From: Nostoc sp. B(2019)
GTDB lineage: Bacteria > Cyanobacteriota > Cyanobacteriia > Cyanobacteriales > Nostocaceae
DNA length: 64,000 bases
Direction: 5' to 3'
Assembly: GCF_010091925.1 (NCBI RefSeq)
Contig: NZ_WVID01000011.1
Span: forward strand, 124,001 to 188,000
The position numbers and the translations under genes are program-made. The notes below the pieces were generated by a model, which saw only the letters and a list, made by a program, of their open reading frames with translations, was not told where the DNA came from and ran no database searches. Each line of letters starts with the position of its first letter. The first letter of the stretch is position 1. This document shows, in pieces, positions 23,666-33,700 of the stretch.

Positions 23666-26089
23666 TTACTCCTTTAATCTTCCACTCTTCCACTTCCCCT
23701 CTCCCAATTCACGTCGCGCCACTTCTAAAATCAGGCGTTGTTCAGCACGAGCGATCGCCTGATATGTTCGCGCCACTGCTTCTGGTTCAACAGAAATAGA
23801 AGTAATGCCCCATTGCACCAACTTATCAATGATTTCTGGATAGATGGCTGGTGCTTGACCGCAGATTGAACAAGGTATACCCGCACTTTGGGCCATTTGG
23901 ATGAGTTGGGCGATCGCACCCATTACCGCCGGCTGACGTTCATCAAATACTTTTGCTAGTTGTCCATGCTCCCGATCCACTCCCAGCAATAATTGTGTCA
24001 GGTCATTTGTCCCAATGGAAATCCCGGCTACACCTGCTTTGACGTATTCTGGGAGTAAAAATAGTACGCTTGGTACTTCTGCCATCATCCACAGTTGAAA
24101 CTGGGACACTTCGTTTAACCCTGCTTGCTCAACTTTGCGGCGACAAAAGACAAACTCTTCCACAGTCCGAACAAAAGGCAATAGTAAATGGATATTGCTG
24201 TAGCCAGCTTGCTGTACAGTCGCTAAAGCCTTCAATTCCAACTCAAACACTGCGGGATTTCGTAAATAGCTAAAAGTGCCACGTTCACCCAACATTGACT
24301 GTGGTGAAAATTGCATATCATCACTCAATGATGGTAAATCCTGCGATCGCCAATCTAAAGAACGATAAAAAACAGGTCTTGGTGCAAAAGCACGAGCAAA
24401 CTGCATAATCTGCTCCGACCAGCGTTCTAATAATTCTGTCTGACGCCCACTTAAGAGCCAACTATTGGGATGTTGCCCCTCTAATATGGTTAATATCATC
24501 AATTCTGAACGCAACAATCCTACCCCATCTACAGGTAAGTTTTGCACTTGCTCTATCAAGTTGGGCTGGCTCAAATTAACCAGCAATTGTGTAGCATTCA
24601 TGGATGAGTAAGCAGTAATCGGATGCAGAGATTGAGGAGCGGGGGAATAAGGGAAAAGAAAATTTTCTCCCCCTCTTCCCTTCTCCCCTTCTCCCCTTTT
24701 CCCCTTCTCCCTCTCCCCCCCTCTTCCCATTTCCCCATTTCCGTCTCCTCTAATCCGATAAACTTCTCCCCTGTCGCCATCTACTAGCAGTCGTTCGCCA
24801 GTTTTAATTAGAGTTGTGGCAGATGTCGCGCTCACTACTGCTACAAGACCCAATTCTCTGGCCAGAATCGCAGCGTGACTGGTTAATCCTCCTTGTTCGG
24901 TAATAATACCAGCAACTTGTTGAAGTAACGGTAGCCAATCAGGTGTAATGGTTGGTATTATTAAAATTACTCCCTTGGGTAGTTGTTCTGGTTTTTGTTG
25001 TGAATTGATTATTACATGGGCAGTCGCCATAATACGTCCTCCTGCCGCTCCTAATCCCTTGATGAAGTGCATATTGGGAATTACAGATTGGGGAGCGAGA
25101 ACTTGTGTAATGTAAAGCTTGGTATTTGGAGTTTCCTGAGCGATAGTCCACTTAATGGTAAACTCTTTACCTAGCTCACTCGCTAATTGATTCCCCAGAG
25201 CAATTACTTGTTGTAAGTATTCTTCTTGTAAAGCGTATTGTTTTTGTTGGAATTCTTCAAGTAGGTAGGTAACTAGACAAGTGTGATCTGGTGTTAACAC
25301 TGACTTCTGTACGTGCTGCGAAACAGCTAGTGGTGTCTCATTATCAACACGATAAGCCAGCATTTTATTGCCTAAATGTTGCTCTAGTACAACCCCAGTT
25401 TCCTTTTGAATATAGTATACATCTGGTAATACTTCGCCGTGGGCGATCGCTATTCCTAATCCCCAAGTAGCTTTAATTTCCCACCCAGAGGAGTTAGCGT
25501 TAAATACGCCACTGGCGATCGCATTTTCAACAGGTTGTACCAACACTCCTAAATTAATTTGTTGCAGATTTATTCCTATCCGCTGCCAATATAGGAGACT
25601 TCTGGCACGAAATAGCTGGCTCCAAGTACGCTTTAATGCAAGGGCAATATCTTCTTGATCACAGTGACAAAACACTGACTCCAACAACCCAGATACATTC
25701 GCCTTAACATGGGTAGTTGTTGATACAGCCAGAGTAGGTCGAAAAATCAAACAGCCAGTTTGCCATTCTCTAGCTGCTTTGAAAATTGTATTTACCCACT
25801 GCTGTGGCACTTTCGCAGTGATAATTTCCTGGCGTAAGCGGCCAGCCACCTGCTGAAGTTGACGCCAATTAGCTACATCCAAGTGCAACGAAGAATAGGG
25901 TAAGTCAGCGATTAATGACTCGGAACTGTTGAGATTTTCGAGAAATTGCCGCAAAATTTCTGCTGAAACTACAAAACCACGCACTACCGGATAGCCACGC
26001 TGCATAACTCTGCTCAAGTAAAATGCTTTGTCACCGACTTCGGTGCGGTCTTGTAGTTTAATTTGGTCAAGCCAATAAAGTTTGTCCAC
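23666..26089 (-). CDS. PEP synthase / pyruvate phosphate dikinase-like protein, divergent ATP-binding part
   Basis: The 807-residue protein has the three parts of the family: an ATP-grasp-like N-terminus, a swivelling phosphohistidine domain with GGLTSHAAILARELG (His about 407) and a C-terminal PEP/pyruvate domain (GLLRSELMIL, RSLDW, LLPFVRTVEE, SIGTNDLTQLLLGVDRE, and the catalytic Cys about 741 in CSICGQAP). The phosphotransfer and PEP halves are intact. The ATP-grasp half is not standard: where PEP synthases read VRSSATAED...GQQET this protein has IFRPTLAVST...GLLES. It may act on another phosphodonor or be a regulator. A low-complexity insert of repeat origin (about 445-474) lies in the linker. 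Convergent with the gene before it, stops 9 bp apart. Confidence 0.85.
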   Translation of the reverse strand: MDKLYWLDQIKLQDRTEVGDKAFYLSRVMQRGYPVVRGFVVSAEILRQFLENLNSSESLIADLPYSSLHLDVANWRQLQQVAGRLRQEIITAKVPQQWVNTIFKAAREWQTGCLIFRPTLAVSTTTHVKANVSGLLESVFCHCDQEDIALALKRTWSQLFRARSLLYWQRIGINLQQINLGVLVQPVENAIASGVFNANSSGWEIKATWGLGIAIAHGEVLPDVYYIQKETGVVLEQHLGNKMLAYRVDNETPLAVSQHVQKSVLTPDHTCLVTYLLEEFQQKQYALQEEYLQQVIALGNQLASELGKEFTIKWTIAQETPNTKLYITQVLAPQSVIPNMHFIKGLGAAGGRIMATAHVIINSQQKPEQLPKGVILIIPTITPDWLPLLQQVAGIITEQGGLTSHAAILARELGLVAVVSATSATTLIKTGERLLVDGDRGEVYRIRGDGNGEMGRGGEREKGKRGEGEKGRGGENFLFPYSPAPQSLHPITAYSSMNATQLLVNLSQPNLIEQVQNLPVDGVGLLRSELMILTILEGQHPNSWLLSGRQTELLERWSEQIMQFARAFAPRPVFYRSLDWRSQDLPSLSDDMQFSPQSMLGERGTFSYLRNPAVFELELKALATVQQAGYSNIHLLLPFVRTVEEFVFCRRKVEQAGLNEVSQFQLWMMAEVPSVLFLLPEYVKAGVAGISIGTNDLTQLLLGVDREHGQLAKVFDERQPAVMGAIAQLIQMAQSAGIPCSICGQAPAIYPEIIDKLVQWGITSISVEPEAVARTYQAIARAEQRLILEVARRELGEGKWKSGRLKE
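24666..24754. repeat. Polypyrimidine tandem repeat inside the PEP-synthase-like gene
   Basis: About 90 bases composed almost only of C and T on the plus strand, built from TTCTCCCC-like units (CCCTTCTCCCCTTCTCCCC). On the coding strand it gives a Gly/Glu/Lys/Arg-rich insert between the phosphohistidine and PEP domains. The frame is kept. Confidence 0.85.
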
Positions 26090-26730
26090 TCAATTTGTTA
26101 GTTGTCAGTTGTCAGTTTGTAGCCACAGTCATTGCCTCCTGGTAAATTGTCAGCCATAAATCCACTGACTACTTACTAGGACGAGTTTCCAGCATTTACG
26201 TTTAATTGTGCCAACTTAATTAGTGGTTAATTGCTAGTTACATGATGTCTCACTGTCATTTAACTCCTTTATCAACCAATTTTTTCCTTCATTCACCTCC
26301 TTCCCTGTTATGAGTGGTTTAGTTGTTCGAGCAAGTTGTACATAGCAATATCGTATTTAACTATTGAGTGTATGATTAAAGTTAACCATTTGAGGTAAAA
26401 TATTTTAGGTTAATCATTTTAAATAATTAAAAAAACTTTTAATAAAGTTGAAAGTCTTGCTATATAAGCAGTAAAAGAGTTTTGGCACAACTTACTTAAT
26501 TTAAATATTTCTTGGCAAAAATAATGCTTTCGCCAGAAAAATTGAACAAATGGAGGATATTAATTCATACTTTAAAAAGTCTAAAAAGTCTTTTCCAATG
26601 GGATTAATCCAAAAGAGATAGAGATTGTTTTAGTAAACTCAATAAACGGAAAGAATATTTTTACAGTATTTATCGAAATACATTCCTACTTAACTTAAAA
26701 TATTAAAGTTCCCTATATTTAGATCAAGCA
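26090..26730. other. 640-bp AT-rich gap upstream of the MgtC-like gene
   Basis: The left end holds an STRR (GTTGTCAGTTGTCAGTTTG, about 26101-26119) just upstream of the PEP-synthase-like gene start. The remainder is very AT-rich. I find no gene, hairpin or riboswitch that I can name; a long 5' leader of the MgtC-like gene would be possible here. Confidence 0.45.
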
Positions 26731-27189
26731 TTGTCAAGCACTTTCTACCTTTCAAGTAACGATTGGCTGAATATTAGTTTCAGGCTGTTCATTGCGTTGC
26801 TTATCGGAGCAATTATCGGTTTAGAGCGGGAAGCTAAGCGCAAACCAGCTGGGTTGAGAACTCATCTCCTAGTAAGTCTTGGTTCAGCCATTTTTACCGT
26901 TATACCTTTGCAAATAGATGGATTACAATCTAGTCCTGATGCTCTCAGTCGTGTGATACAGGGTATTGCCGCTGGCGTGGGATTTCTTGGCGCTGGAGAA
27001 ATTGTAAGCCATTCTTCCCAACAATCACAGCAATTTGAAGTTAAAGGACTGACATCAGCTGCGGCTATTTGGGTATCGGCTGCTTTAGGAATAGCCGCTG
27101 GGTGTGGTTTGTGGCAGTTAGGATTAATTGGTGCTGTGCTAACTTTTTTAGTTCTCAACGTTTTTAAAAGATTAGAAAAACGTCAATAG
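26731..27189 (+). CDS. MgtC/SapB family membrane protein
   Basis: The 152-residue protein has four hydrophobic helices and the MgtC/SapB signature: LLIGAIIGLEREAKRKPAGLRTHLLVSLGSA (about residues 20-50, with the conserved GLERE and RTH), GIAAGVGFLGAGEI and GLTSAAAIWVSAALGIAAGCG. Salmonella MgtC helps growth at low magnesium by acting on the F1Fo ATP synthase; most family members are uncharacterised. Only the short N-terminal membrane domain is present, without the C-terminal ACT-like domain of some members. The only in-frame start after the upstream TAA is the TTG at 26731. It is single, with recF convergent 100 bp away. Confidence 0.88.
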   Translation: MSSTFYLSSNDWLNISFRLFIALLIGAIIGLEREAKRKPAGLRTHLLVSLGSAIFTVIPLQIDGLQSSPDALSRVIQGIAAGVGFLGAGEIVSHSSQQSQQFEVKGLTSAAAIWVSAALGIAAGCGLWQLGLIGAVLTFLVLNVFKRLEKRQ

Positions 27190-27287
27190 TCAATCTTATA
27201 AACGACTAACAGAGAAGTCTGTAGCAAGATCCCGCAGGGTGCGCCGGCTTCCATTTTTGTTATTTGTAATTGGTGATTAATTAATGA

Positions 27288-28409
27288 CTACTTTGCTGAT
27301 ATTTCTCCTGCCTTCACAAAAAGAATTTGTGAGGAATTTAACCACTGCGAATCAAAAGAACTTAAATGAGTGGTAGTAATCAGGGTTTGAAAGCGGTCTT
27401 GGATAGCATCAAGCAATTGATTTTGGCGGGATGGATCTAGTTCGGCGAGAACATCATCAAGCAATAGTAGGGGTGGCTCTTTGACGACTTCTTCAATTAG
27501 TTGTAATTCTGCTAATTTTAAGGCTAGAACCAGCGTTCTTTGCTGACCTTGAGAACCGTATTGACGTGCAGGTGTCTGGTTAATTGTTAATTCGACTTCG
27601 TCGCGATGAGGCCCAACAAGAGTAGTACCTTGGTGAAGCTCGGCAACAGCTCGTTGCTGGATTTTTTCTAAAAAAGCTTGCTGTACTTCTTCTGGATGAT
27701 TGTCCTCTAAAGGAATGCTGGGCGTGTACTTGATTTGCAAAACTTCTGTACTACCACTGATACTGGCGTGCCAAGCAGTAGCGATGGGAGCTAATCGCCG
27801 GATGGCGCGATCGCGTCGTCTAATGACTCGTGTTCCTGTGGTAGCTAACTGTGCATCCCACACGGCTAATTGTTCGGAGTGCTGAGTGCTGGGTGCTGAG
27901 TCTTGAGTTTTTTTTAAAAAAGCATTGCGCTGCCGCAATACCTGGTTATATTGCTGCAAAATGTAAGCATAAACTGGTTCGAGTTGAATTAAGAGAGTAT
28001 CTAACCAGTTGCGGCGACCTTCCGGGCCACCGCGTACCAAATCTAAATCCAGGCTGGAAAACTGTACTGCATTGAGAACGCCAAGAAAATCCATTTGACG
28101 GCGTACAGATTCGCCATTAATTGCAACGCTACGGCGACCATTGCGGCGGAGAGTTAATGTCAGTTCACTAACACCCATTTGCCGTTCAAGAGTGGCATTA
28201 ACTTGGGCTATGGCTTCCCCTTCTTTGACTAAATCGCGATCGCGTGCCATCCGGTGCGATCGCAATGTTGCCAGCAACTCTACCGCCTCCAACAAGTTAG
28301 ACTTTCCCTGAGCGTTATTACCTACCAAAATTGTTTTGGCAGCAGTGAACTCAACCTTTTGCTCTTGGTAATTGCGAAACTGTCTCAGGTGTAGAGTTTT
28401 GAGGTACAT
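27288..28409 (-). CDS. recF: DNA repair and gap-filling protein RecF
   Basis: RecF is an SMC-like ATPase that loads RecA at single-strand gaps with RecO and RecR. Starting at the ATG at 28409 (MYLKTLHLRQFRNYQEQ) the protein has 373 residues; open frame continues upstream to 28571 through repeat DNA, which I do not count as coding. Visible are Walker A GNNAQGKSNLLEAV, the family stretch FSSLDLDLVRGGPEGRRNWLD, the ABC signature region SQGQQRTLVLALKLAEL and Walker B PLLLLDDVLAELD. The segment KKTQDSAPSTQHSEQLAVWD contains about ten residues encoded by a TGCTGAG-type tandem repeat (27876-27905), an in-frame insertion. No dnaN or gyrB is adjacent, as usual in cyanobacteria. Confidence 0.95.
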   Translation of the reverse strand: MYLKTLHLRQFRNYQEQKVEFTAAKTILVGNNAQGKSNLLEAVELLATLRSHRMARDRDLVKEGEAIAQVNATLERQMGVSELTLTLRRNGRRSVAINGESVRRQMDFLGVLNAVQFSSLDLDLVRGGPEGRRNWLDTLLIQLEPVYAYILQQYNQVLRQRNAFLKKTQDSAPSTQHSEQLAVWDAQLATTGTRVIRRRDRAIRRLAPIATAWHASISGSTEVLQIKYTPSIPLEDNHPEEVQQAFLEKIQQRAVAELHQGTTLVGPHRDEVELTINQTPARQYGSQGQQRTLVLALKLAELQLIEEVVKEPPLLLLDDVLAELDPSRQNQLLDAIQDRFQTLITTTHLSSFDSQWLNSSQILFVKAGEISAK

Positions 28410-28478
28410 AGTGGAGATTGGGTACTGGGGACTGGGGACTCTTAAGAAGGGGAAAAGGTGAGACCAGTGCTCCGAAGA

Positions 28479-28514
28479 GAAGTTGGAACGGAGGCTTCCT
28501 CCGCTCCAAACTTC
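28479..28514. repeat. GC-rich palindromic repeat upstream of recF
   Basis: GAAGTTGGAACGGAGG pairs with CTCCGCTCCAAACTTC around a CTTC loop with one mismatch and one bulge. More palindromic and tandem fragments continue to about 28620 (AAGCGTAAAGCCTTCGGCATGGCTTCGCTT). A heptamer repeat (TACTGGGGACTGGGGACT) lies at 28422-28440. Confidence 0.62.
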
Positions 28515-28695
28515 GGGGAGGGTTTCCCGACCCAGGCAACTGGCGTTAGCGAAGCGTAAAGCCTTCGGCATGGCTTCGCTTAGAGCGACGTAGGAGCGTC
28601 ACCCGAAGGGTTAAAGGGTAAAGGTGAAAGGGATGGTTTTTCCTTTTTCCCTTTACCCCTTCCCCCTTCCTCTTTCCCCAATACCCAATACCCCA

Positions 28696-31566
28696 TCACA
28701 CAGCCTTCTTGCCCATAAACCGCAAAAATAGCTTCTCCAATTCCACCCAAACAAACATCAAGGCACTGAAGCCGATACAAACCCCCAACTCCGTTGGACT
28801 TAGCCAGTGAGTGCCAAAGAAATTTCTCAGAGGTGGAACGTAAACTAGCATCAGCTGCAAAATTGTTGTTACAACAACAGCCGCCAATACAAAGATATTC
28901 GAGAAGGGATTCATTTCAATGGTTAGCCGGTTATTGGAACGAATGGCTATGGCATGACCCATTTGGGCAATACACAGCGTAGTAAATACCATTGTCTTCC
29001 AAGTATCGGGATTACGCTGATACCCAGCTGCATGGGTATAGTTGTAAGCCCACCACATCAAGGAAATACTGATGATAGCGAAAATGATACCAATACGAAT
29101 CATGTAAGAACCCAACCCCCTGGCAAAAATACTTTCGCGGGGACTAAAAGGCGGACGTTTCATGACATCTGGTTCTGGGGGTTCTACAGCTAAGGCGAGA
29201 GCTGGTAAACCATCTGTTACCAAGTTCATCCATAGAATTTGCAAGGGGGTTAGGGGAACGCCTCCCAAACCAATTAAAGGCGCAGCGGCGATCGTGAGCA
29301 CCTCGCCGATGTTACTACCCAAGATGTATTTGATAAAGCGGCGGATATTAGTGTAAACAACTCTACCTTCCTTGGTAGCAGTGACAATTGTGGCAAAGTT
29401 GTCATCAAGCAATACCATGTCGCTGGCTTCTTTGCTTACATCTGTGCCGGTGATGCCCATTGCAATGCCAATGTCAGCTTGTTTGAGGGCTGGGGCATCG
29501 TTGACGCCATCACCTGTCATGGCTACAAATCTGCCTCGGCGTTGGAGTGCTTGGACAATTCGCAGTTTGTGTTCTGGGGCGACCCTTGCATAGATGCTCA
29601 CTAGATCAACGTTTTGCTCTAGTTCTTGGTCACTCATCCGTTGCAATTCTTGACCTGTAAGGACGCGATCGCCTTCTTGGGCAATTCCTAGATCTGTAGC
29701 GATCGCTCTTGCTGTTAATTGGTGATCGCCAGTAATCATAACTGGGCGAATGCCTGCATCGCGACACTCTTGCACTGCTGCTCTGACTTCGGGGCGTGGC
29801 GCATCTAACATTCCTACCAATCCCAGCCATACCAAGTTTTGCTCAGATGTCTCATCTGAACCTTCTGGCGGAATTTCCGCAAAGGGTTTGTAGGCAAAAC
29901 CTAACACCCGCAAGCCTTTACTTGCCATTTGGTCATTTTCTAGCAAAATTTGCTGGCGTTGTTCTTCAGTTAACGGTGCTGAGTGATTGCCCAGATGAAG
30001 TTGAGTGGAACGTCCCAAGATTAACTCTGGTGAGCCTTTGGTAAACATTAAGTAACGTTCCGATTGTAAAAAGCTAGCGATCGCAGGATCAACTGCTGTC
30101 AGAGGCGATCCACCTGAAGCTACTTCCTCCACCTGAGAAATCACACTCATTCGCTTGCGTTCTGAGGAAAAGGGAAACTCTCCAACGCGGGGTAGTTTGC
30201 TGTTCCACTGGTCTTTTTCGATTCCAGCTTTTCCCGCCAGTGTTACCAAAGCACCTTCTGTAGGATCTCCTAAAATCATCCATTGTCCTTTGTTCTGTTG
30301 CAGCACTGAATCATTACAAACGGCGCAAGCAACTAGCAAAGCTGAGATTTCTGGGTGCTCATCTACGGCAACTTTTTGACCATCTAACTGAAAATCGCCT
30401 GTGGGAGCATAACCTTCTCCCGTGACACGAAAAGTCCTGTTATTGGTGAAAACTGATTGCACCACCATTTTATTTTGAGTCAGGGTGCCAGTTTTGTCAG
30501 AGCAGATTGTAGTTACAGAACCTAATGTTTCCACTGCTGGCAATTTGCGAATCAAGGCATTTTGGCGCACCATTCGCTGAGTTCCCAGCGCCAGGGTGAC
30601 AGTGATCACAGCAGGTAAACCTTCCGGTACTACAGCAACCGCCATACTCAAGGAAATTTCCAAGAGTTCTTGGATATTGCTAAAACCTCTTGCCTGGACA
30701 ACACCAGCAGTCACAACGATCGCGACAAGAATCAAAGAACCTGTAACTAGGACGTTCCCCAGTTGGGTCATGCGCTGCTGCAAGGGGGTAGGTTCACTTT
30801 CCACGGCCTGCAACATGGCAGCAATTTTGCCCAGTTCTGTTGTCATTCCGGTGTTAGTCACCAGAACCTTGGCTCGTCCTTGGACTACTTCAGTTCCTTG
30901 AAAAACTAAATTAATGCGATCGCCCAAATCTGTTTCTTCAGGCAATTTGAGTGTTGCCTGTTTACTCACCGCTTCGGCTTCACCCGTCAGTGCTGACTCT
31001 CGCACTTGTAAATTCGACTGTTCGATCAAGCGTCCATCTGCGGCTATCTGCATCCCAGCTTCTAGCAGCATCACATCCCCTGGGACTAGTTCCTTAGCTG
31101 CTATCTCCACCAGTCTGCCGTCGCGCATGACTCGCACTAAGGGAGAGGTCAGCTTTTTGAGAGCTGCCAAGGCTTTTTCGGCACGGCTTTCTTGGACATA
31201 GCCGAGTATGCCATTGAGAACCACAATCGCCATAATCGCGATCGTGTCTTTAAATGGCACTTCACCAGGCTTCAAGTCGCCCGCTCGCCAAGCCATGAGG
31301 TCTAAAAACCCGGAAATCAGAGCTACGCCAATCAGCATCAACAACATAATGTTCTTGAACTGATCGAGCAAAATTTCCCAAGTACTACGGCCAGCAGTTT
31401 CTTCTAGTTCATTGGGGCCGTATTTTTGCAACCTCTGTTGGATTTCTTGGGGTGTTAAGCCACTGTCTGCATTAGTATCAAGCAGGTCTAGCGCTTTATC
31501 AACTTCTAAACTATGCCAAACGGCGGCACCTTCAGGCAGAGAATTAGCAGACATCGTGTACGTCAC
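28696..31566 (-). CDS. P-type cation ATPase, calcium-type (PacL-like)
   Basis: A 956-residue type IIA P-ATPase exporting a cation, most likely calcium. Domain order is complete: N-terminal cation-ATPase domain, actuator with TGEAEAVSK, phosphorylation motif DKTGTLT (Asp about 356), nucleotide-binding domain, [20 protein letters not shown], and ten membrane helices. The transport-site residues follow [25 protein letters not shown] in helix 4, NIGEVLTI in helix 5 and [12 protein letters not shown] in helix 6. This separates it from sodium/potassium and from magnesium pumps. The ATG at 31566 or the one four codons on (MSANSLPEG) may be used. It is monocistronic; the divergent transglutaminase-like gene begins 267 bp away. 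Confidence 0.93.
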   Translation of the reverse strand: MTYTMSANSLPEGAAVWHSLEVDKALDLLDTNADSGLTPQEIQQRLQKYGPNELEETAGRSTWEILLDQFKNIMLLMLIGVALISGFLDLMAWRAGDLKPGEVPFKDTIAIMAIVVLNGILGYVQESRAEKALAALKKLTSPLVRVMRDGRLVEIAAKELVPGDVMLLEAGMQIAADGRLIEQSNLQVRESALTGEAEAVSKQATLKLPEETDLGDRINLVFQGTEVVQGRAKVLVTNTGMTTELGKIAAMLQAVESEPTPLQQRMTQLGNVLVTGSLILVAIVVTAGVVQARGFSNIQELLEISLSMAVAVVPEGLPAVITVTLALGTQRMVRQNALIRKLPAVETLGSVTTICSDKTGTLTQNKMVVQSVFTNNRTFRVTGEGYAPTGDFQLDGQKVAVDEHPEISALLVACAVCNDSVLQQNKGQWMILGDPTEGALVTLAGKAGIEKDQWNSKLPRVGEFPFSSERKRMSVISQVEEVASGGSPLTAVDPAIASFLQSERYLMFTKGSPELILGRSTQLHLGNHSAPLTEEQRQQILLENDQMASKGLRVLGFAYKPFAEIPPEGSDETSEQNLVWLGLVGMLDAPRPEVRAAVQECRDAGIRPVMITGDHQLTARAIATDLGIAQEGDRVLTGQELQRMSDQELEQNVDLVSIYARVAPEHKLRIVQALQRRGRFVAMTGDGVNDAPALKQADIGIAMGITGTDVSKEASDMVLLDDNFATIVTATKEGRVVYTNIRRFIKYILGSNIGEVLTIAAAPLIGLGGVPLTPLQILWMNLVTDGLPALALAVEPPEPDVMKRPPFSPRESIFARGLGSYMIRIGIIFAIISISLMWWAYNYTHAAGYQRNPDTWKTMVFTTLCIAQMGHAIAIRSNNRLTIEMNPFSNIFVLAAVVVTTILQLMLVYVPPLRNFFGTHWLSPTELGVCIGFSALMFVWVELEKLFLRFMGKKAV

Positions 31567-31832
31567 AGGAAATGGTTACAAAATTCGATCATAATTTAGT
31601 GATGCATGGAAAACCATCAACTAAAGTTACATTAAAGCCGTTAGTAAGCTAAACGAGTATTGATTTAATTCTTAACATTTGCAAATTTGTCCACTTTTGA
31701 CTTAGTGTTATTTCTCACGAAGGAGTTTTTCGGAACACATTGTACCGATAATTGTGAGTAATAGAAGTTTAAAGTTTGGTTACAGAGTGTATGCCACAAT
31801 TAATTTTAGGCGTGCTAAACCGTTAAATAAAT

Positions 31833-33512
31833 ATGCTTAATATGAGTTTTGCACCCCCCAGTTTGACTGCCAGCCAAATATTTGGGCAGAGGATAATTCG
31901 ACCGCTGACTGCTGCCACGCTGTGTGGCATTGCTTTCATTAAAGATAGACTCATTGCTATTGACAGTATTAAGGGGCATCTACTGGAGATTGATCCCATT
32001 TCTGACAACAGTAAAATTATTAATCCCCATCAAGTAAAGGAATTTACCGATGTCACTGGGCTAGCGGTGTGGGAAGACACTCTGTGGGTGACTCGTGAGC
32101 AAAGTGTTTATTTATGCACCCTCACTGCTTTAGGTCTAGAACATTTTACTACATTGCCTTATCCTGCTGACGGCGTTGCTGTTTGGGAATCAACAGTCTA
32201 CGTCAGCTGCCAAAAATTAGGTTACATTCTGGTTTTTGACCGCGATACTCGAAAAGAGATTACCAGATTCTATGCCCCTGGGGTTGGAGTAGAAAATTTA
32301 GCAGTTAGCCAGGAAACGCTTTGGATTTGCGATCACACAGAACAAACAGTTTATGCGATGGACAGAGCAACAGGAGAAGTCCAATTTAGCGTTCTGACAC
32401 CGTTTGAATGCCCCACAGGGATAGCAATACATAGAAATGGCGATACAAACCAGGAAAGTCTGTACATCGCTTATGCCTCTGAGGAGCCTTATATCCGGGA
32501 TAACCCAAATGCAGACCCAAATCATGAGCTAACCTACCGCGATCGCACTTTTATTCACCCTCTGTATTATCATTACGAGCCAGATAAAAGTTACGCTCTC
32601 TCTAATGGCTATCTCATTGAAATGTCTTATGCCGAGGAAATTGCTCCCTTAGACGAAGTTTATTTACCAGAAGTAGAATGGCGCATTGCCCTTCCATCCG
32701 AAACTGAGCGTCAAAAGGTGAAACATGTTGAACCCATCGGTTTACCCTTTACCGAAGAAGTTATAGACGGGCAACGTGTAGCAGTATTTAAATTTGATGC
32801 CCTCACCCCAGGCGAACGGCACATATTTGGCTGGAAAGCCCTTTTGGAAGTTCGAGGGATTAAATATCGCATCACGCCCAGAGATGTAGAAGATATTCCC
32901 GAACTTTCACCAGAATTGCAAACTCGCTACTTAGTAGATGATGACGATTTAGCAATGGATACTCCCATTGTCCGCCGTGCCGCCCGTGAAGCAATTGGTA
33001 CTGAAACTAATGTGCTGCGGAAAATGTACAGCATCCGCAACTACGTCTACGATGAATTATCCTATGGCATTAAACCCTACATTGATACACCCGATATAGT
33101 TTTAGAGCGAGGCATTGGTTCCTGTGGCGAATATGTGGGTGTTTTACTTGCTCTATGCCGTTTGAATGGCATCCCCTGCCGAACTGTAGGTAGATACAAA
33201 TGCCCTCCTTATAGCGAACACCAGGGTGTTCCTCTGCAACCCGATTTTAATCATGTTTGGCTAGAATTCTACGTACCGAATTTTGGCTGGTTGCCAATGG
33301 AATCGAATCCTGATGATGTCGGGAACGCTGGGCCTTATCCCACGCGCTTTTTTATGGGCTTATGCTGGTATCACATTGAAATTGGTAAAGGCATTTCCTT
33401 TGAAACCGTGACAAGTCAAGGAAAACGGCTAACAAAAGAAGATGTCCCCATTGGCGATTTGGCGATTAATCATATTCGGTTTACGATTCTCAAAGAATTG
33501 CCACCTTTTTGA
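31833..33512 (+). CDS. Transglutaminase-like protein with N-terminal beta-propeller-like domain
   Basis: The 559-residue protein has two halves. Residues about 10-210 contain repeated units with D/N-x-x-x-G turns and V-W-E strands (GLAVWEDTLWVT, GVAVWESTVYVS, NLAVSQETLWIC), as in a six- or seven-bladed propeller of the SMP-30/NHL kind. The C-terminal half is a transglutaminase-like core: Cys431 in GIGSCGEYVGVLLALCR, His474 in FNHVWLEFYVPNFGW and an acidic cluster at 492-495. Such cores act as cysteine proteases, transglutaminases or amidases; substrate unknown. No signal peptide is seen, so it is probably cytoplasmic. Two ATGs (31833, 31842) are possible starts. Confidence 0.83.
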   Translation: MLNMSFAPPSLTASQIFGQRIIRPLTAATLCGIAFIKDRLIAIDSIKGHLLEIDPISDNSKIINPHQVKEFTDVTGLAVWEDTLWVTREQSVYLCTLTALGLEHFTTLPYPADGVAVWESTVYVSCQKLGYILVFDRDTRKEITRFYAPGVGVENLAVSQETLWICDHTEQTVYAMDRATGEVQFSVLTPFECPTGIAIHRNGDTNQESLYIAYASEEPYIRDNPNADPNHELTYRDRTFIHPLYYHYEPDKSYALSNGYLIEMSYAEEIAPLDEVYLPEVEWRIALPSETERQKVKHVEPIGLPFTEEVIDGQRVAVFKFDALTPGERHIFGWKALLEVRGIKYRITPRDVEDIPELSPELQTRYLVDDDDLAMDTPIVRRAAREAIGTETNVLRKMYSIRNYVYDELSYGIKPYIDTPDIVLERGIGSCGEYVGVLLALCRLNGIPCRTVGRYKCPPYSEHQGVPLQPDFNHVWLEFYVPNFGWLPMESNPDDVGNAGPYPTRFFMGLCWYHIEIGKGISFETVTSQGKRLTKEDVPIGDLAINHIRFTILKELPPF

Positions 33513-33638
33513 ATAGTGCCTATGTGATTGAGAATTGGGAATTTTTCAATTCTGAATTTTTTCCAATCCCTACTTTCCCATTCACTAAACGCATATCTTC
33601 ACAAGCACACATCATCTCTTACAGCGGGTTTCATACAG

Positions 33639-33666
33639 TAGGGTGGGCATTGTAATGCCCACCCTA
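33639..33666. repeat. Dispersed palindromic repeat, second copy
   Basis: TAGGGTGGGCATT and AATGCCCACCCTA pair perfectly around GT. It is the same element as at 3509-3538. It sits between the convergent transglutaminase-like and nuclease genes, where it could also end transcription. Confidence 0.78.
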
Positions 33667-33700
33667 GAAGCTCATTTTTCCCATTCGCTTCATTTCCCAA

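Noticed and set aside
28410-28571. N-terminal extension of recF by 54 codons
   Set aside because: The extension is encoded by palindromic and heptamer repeat DNA, and RecF proteins begin at MYLKTLHLRQFRNY.
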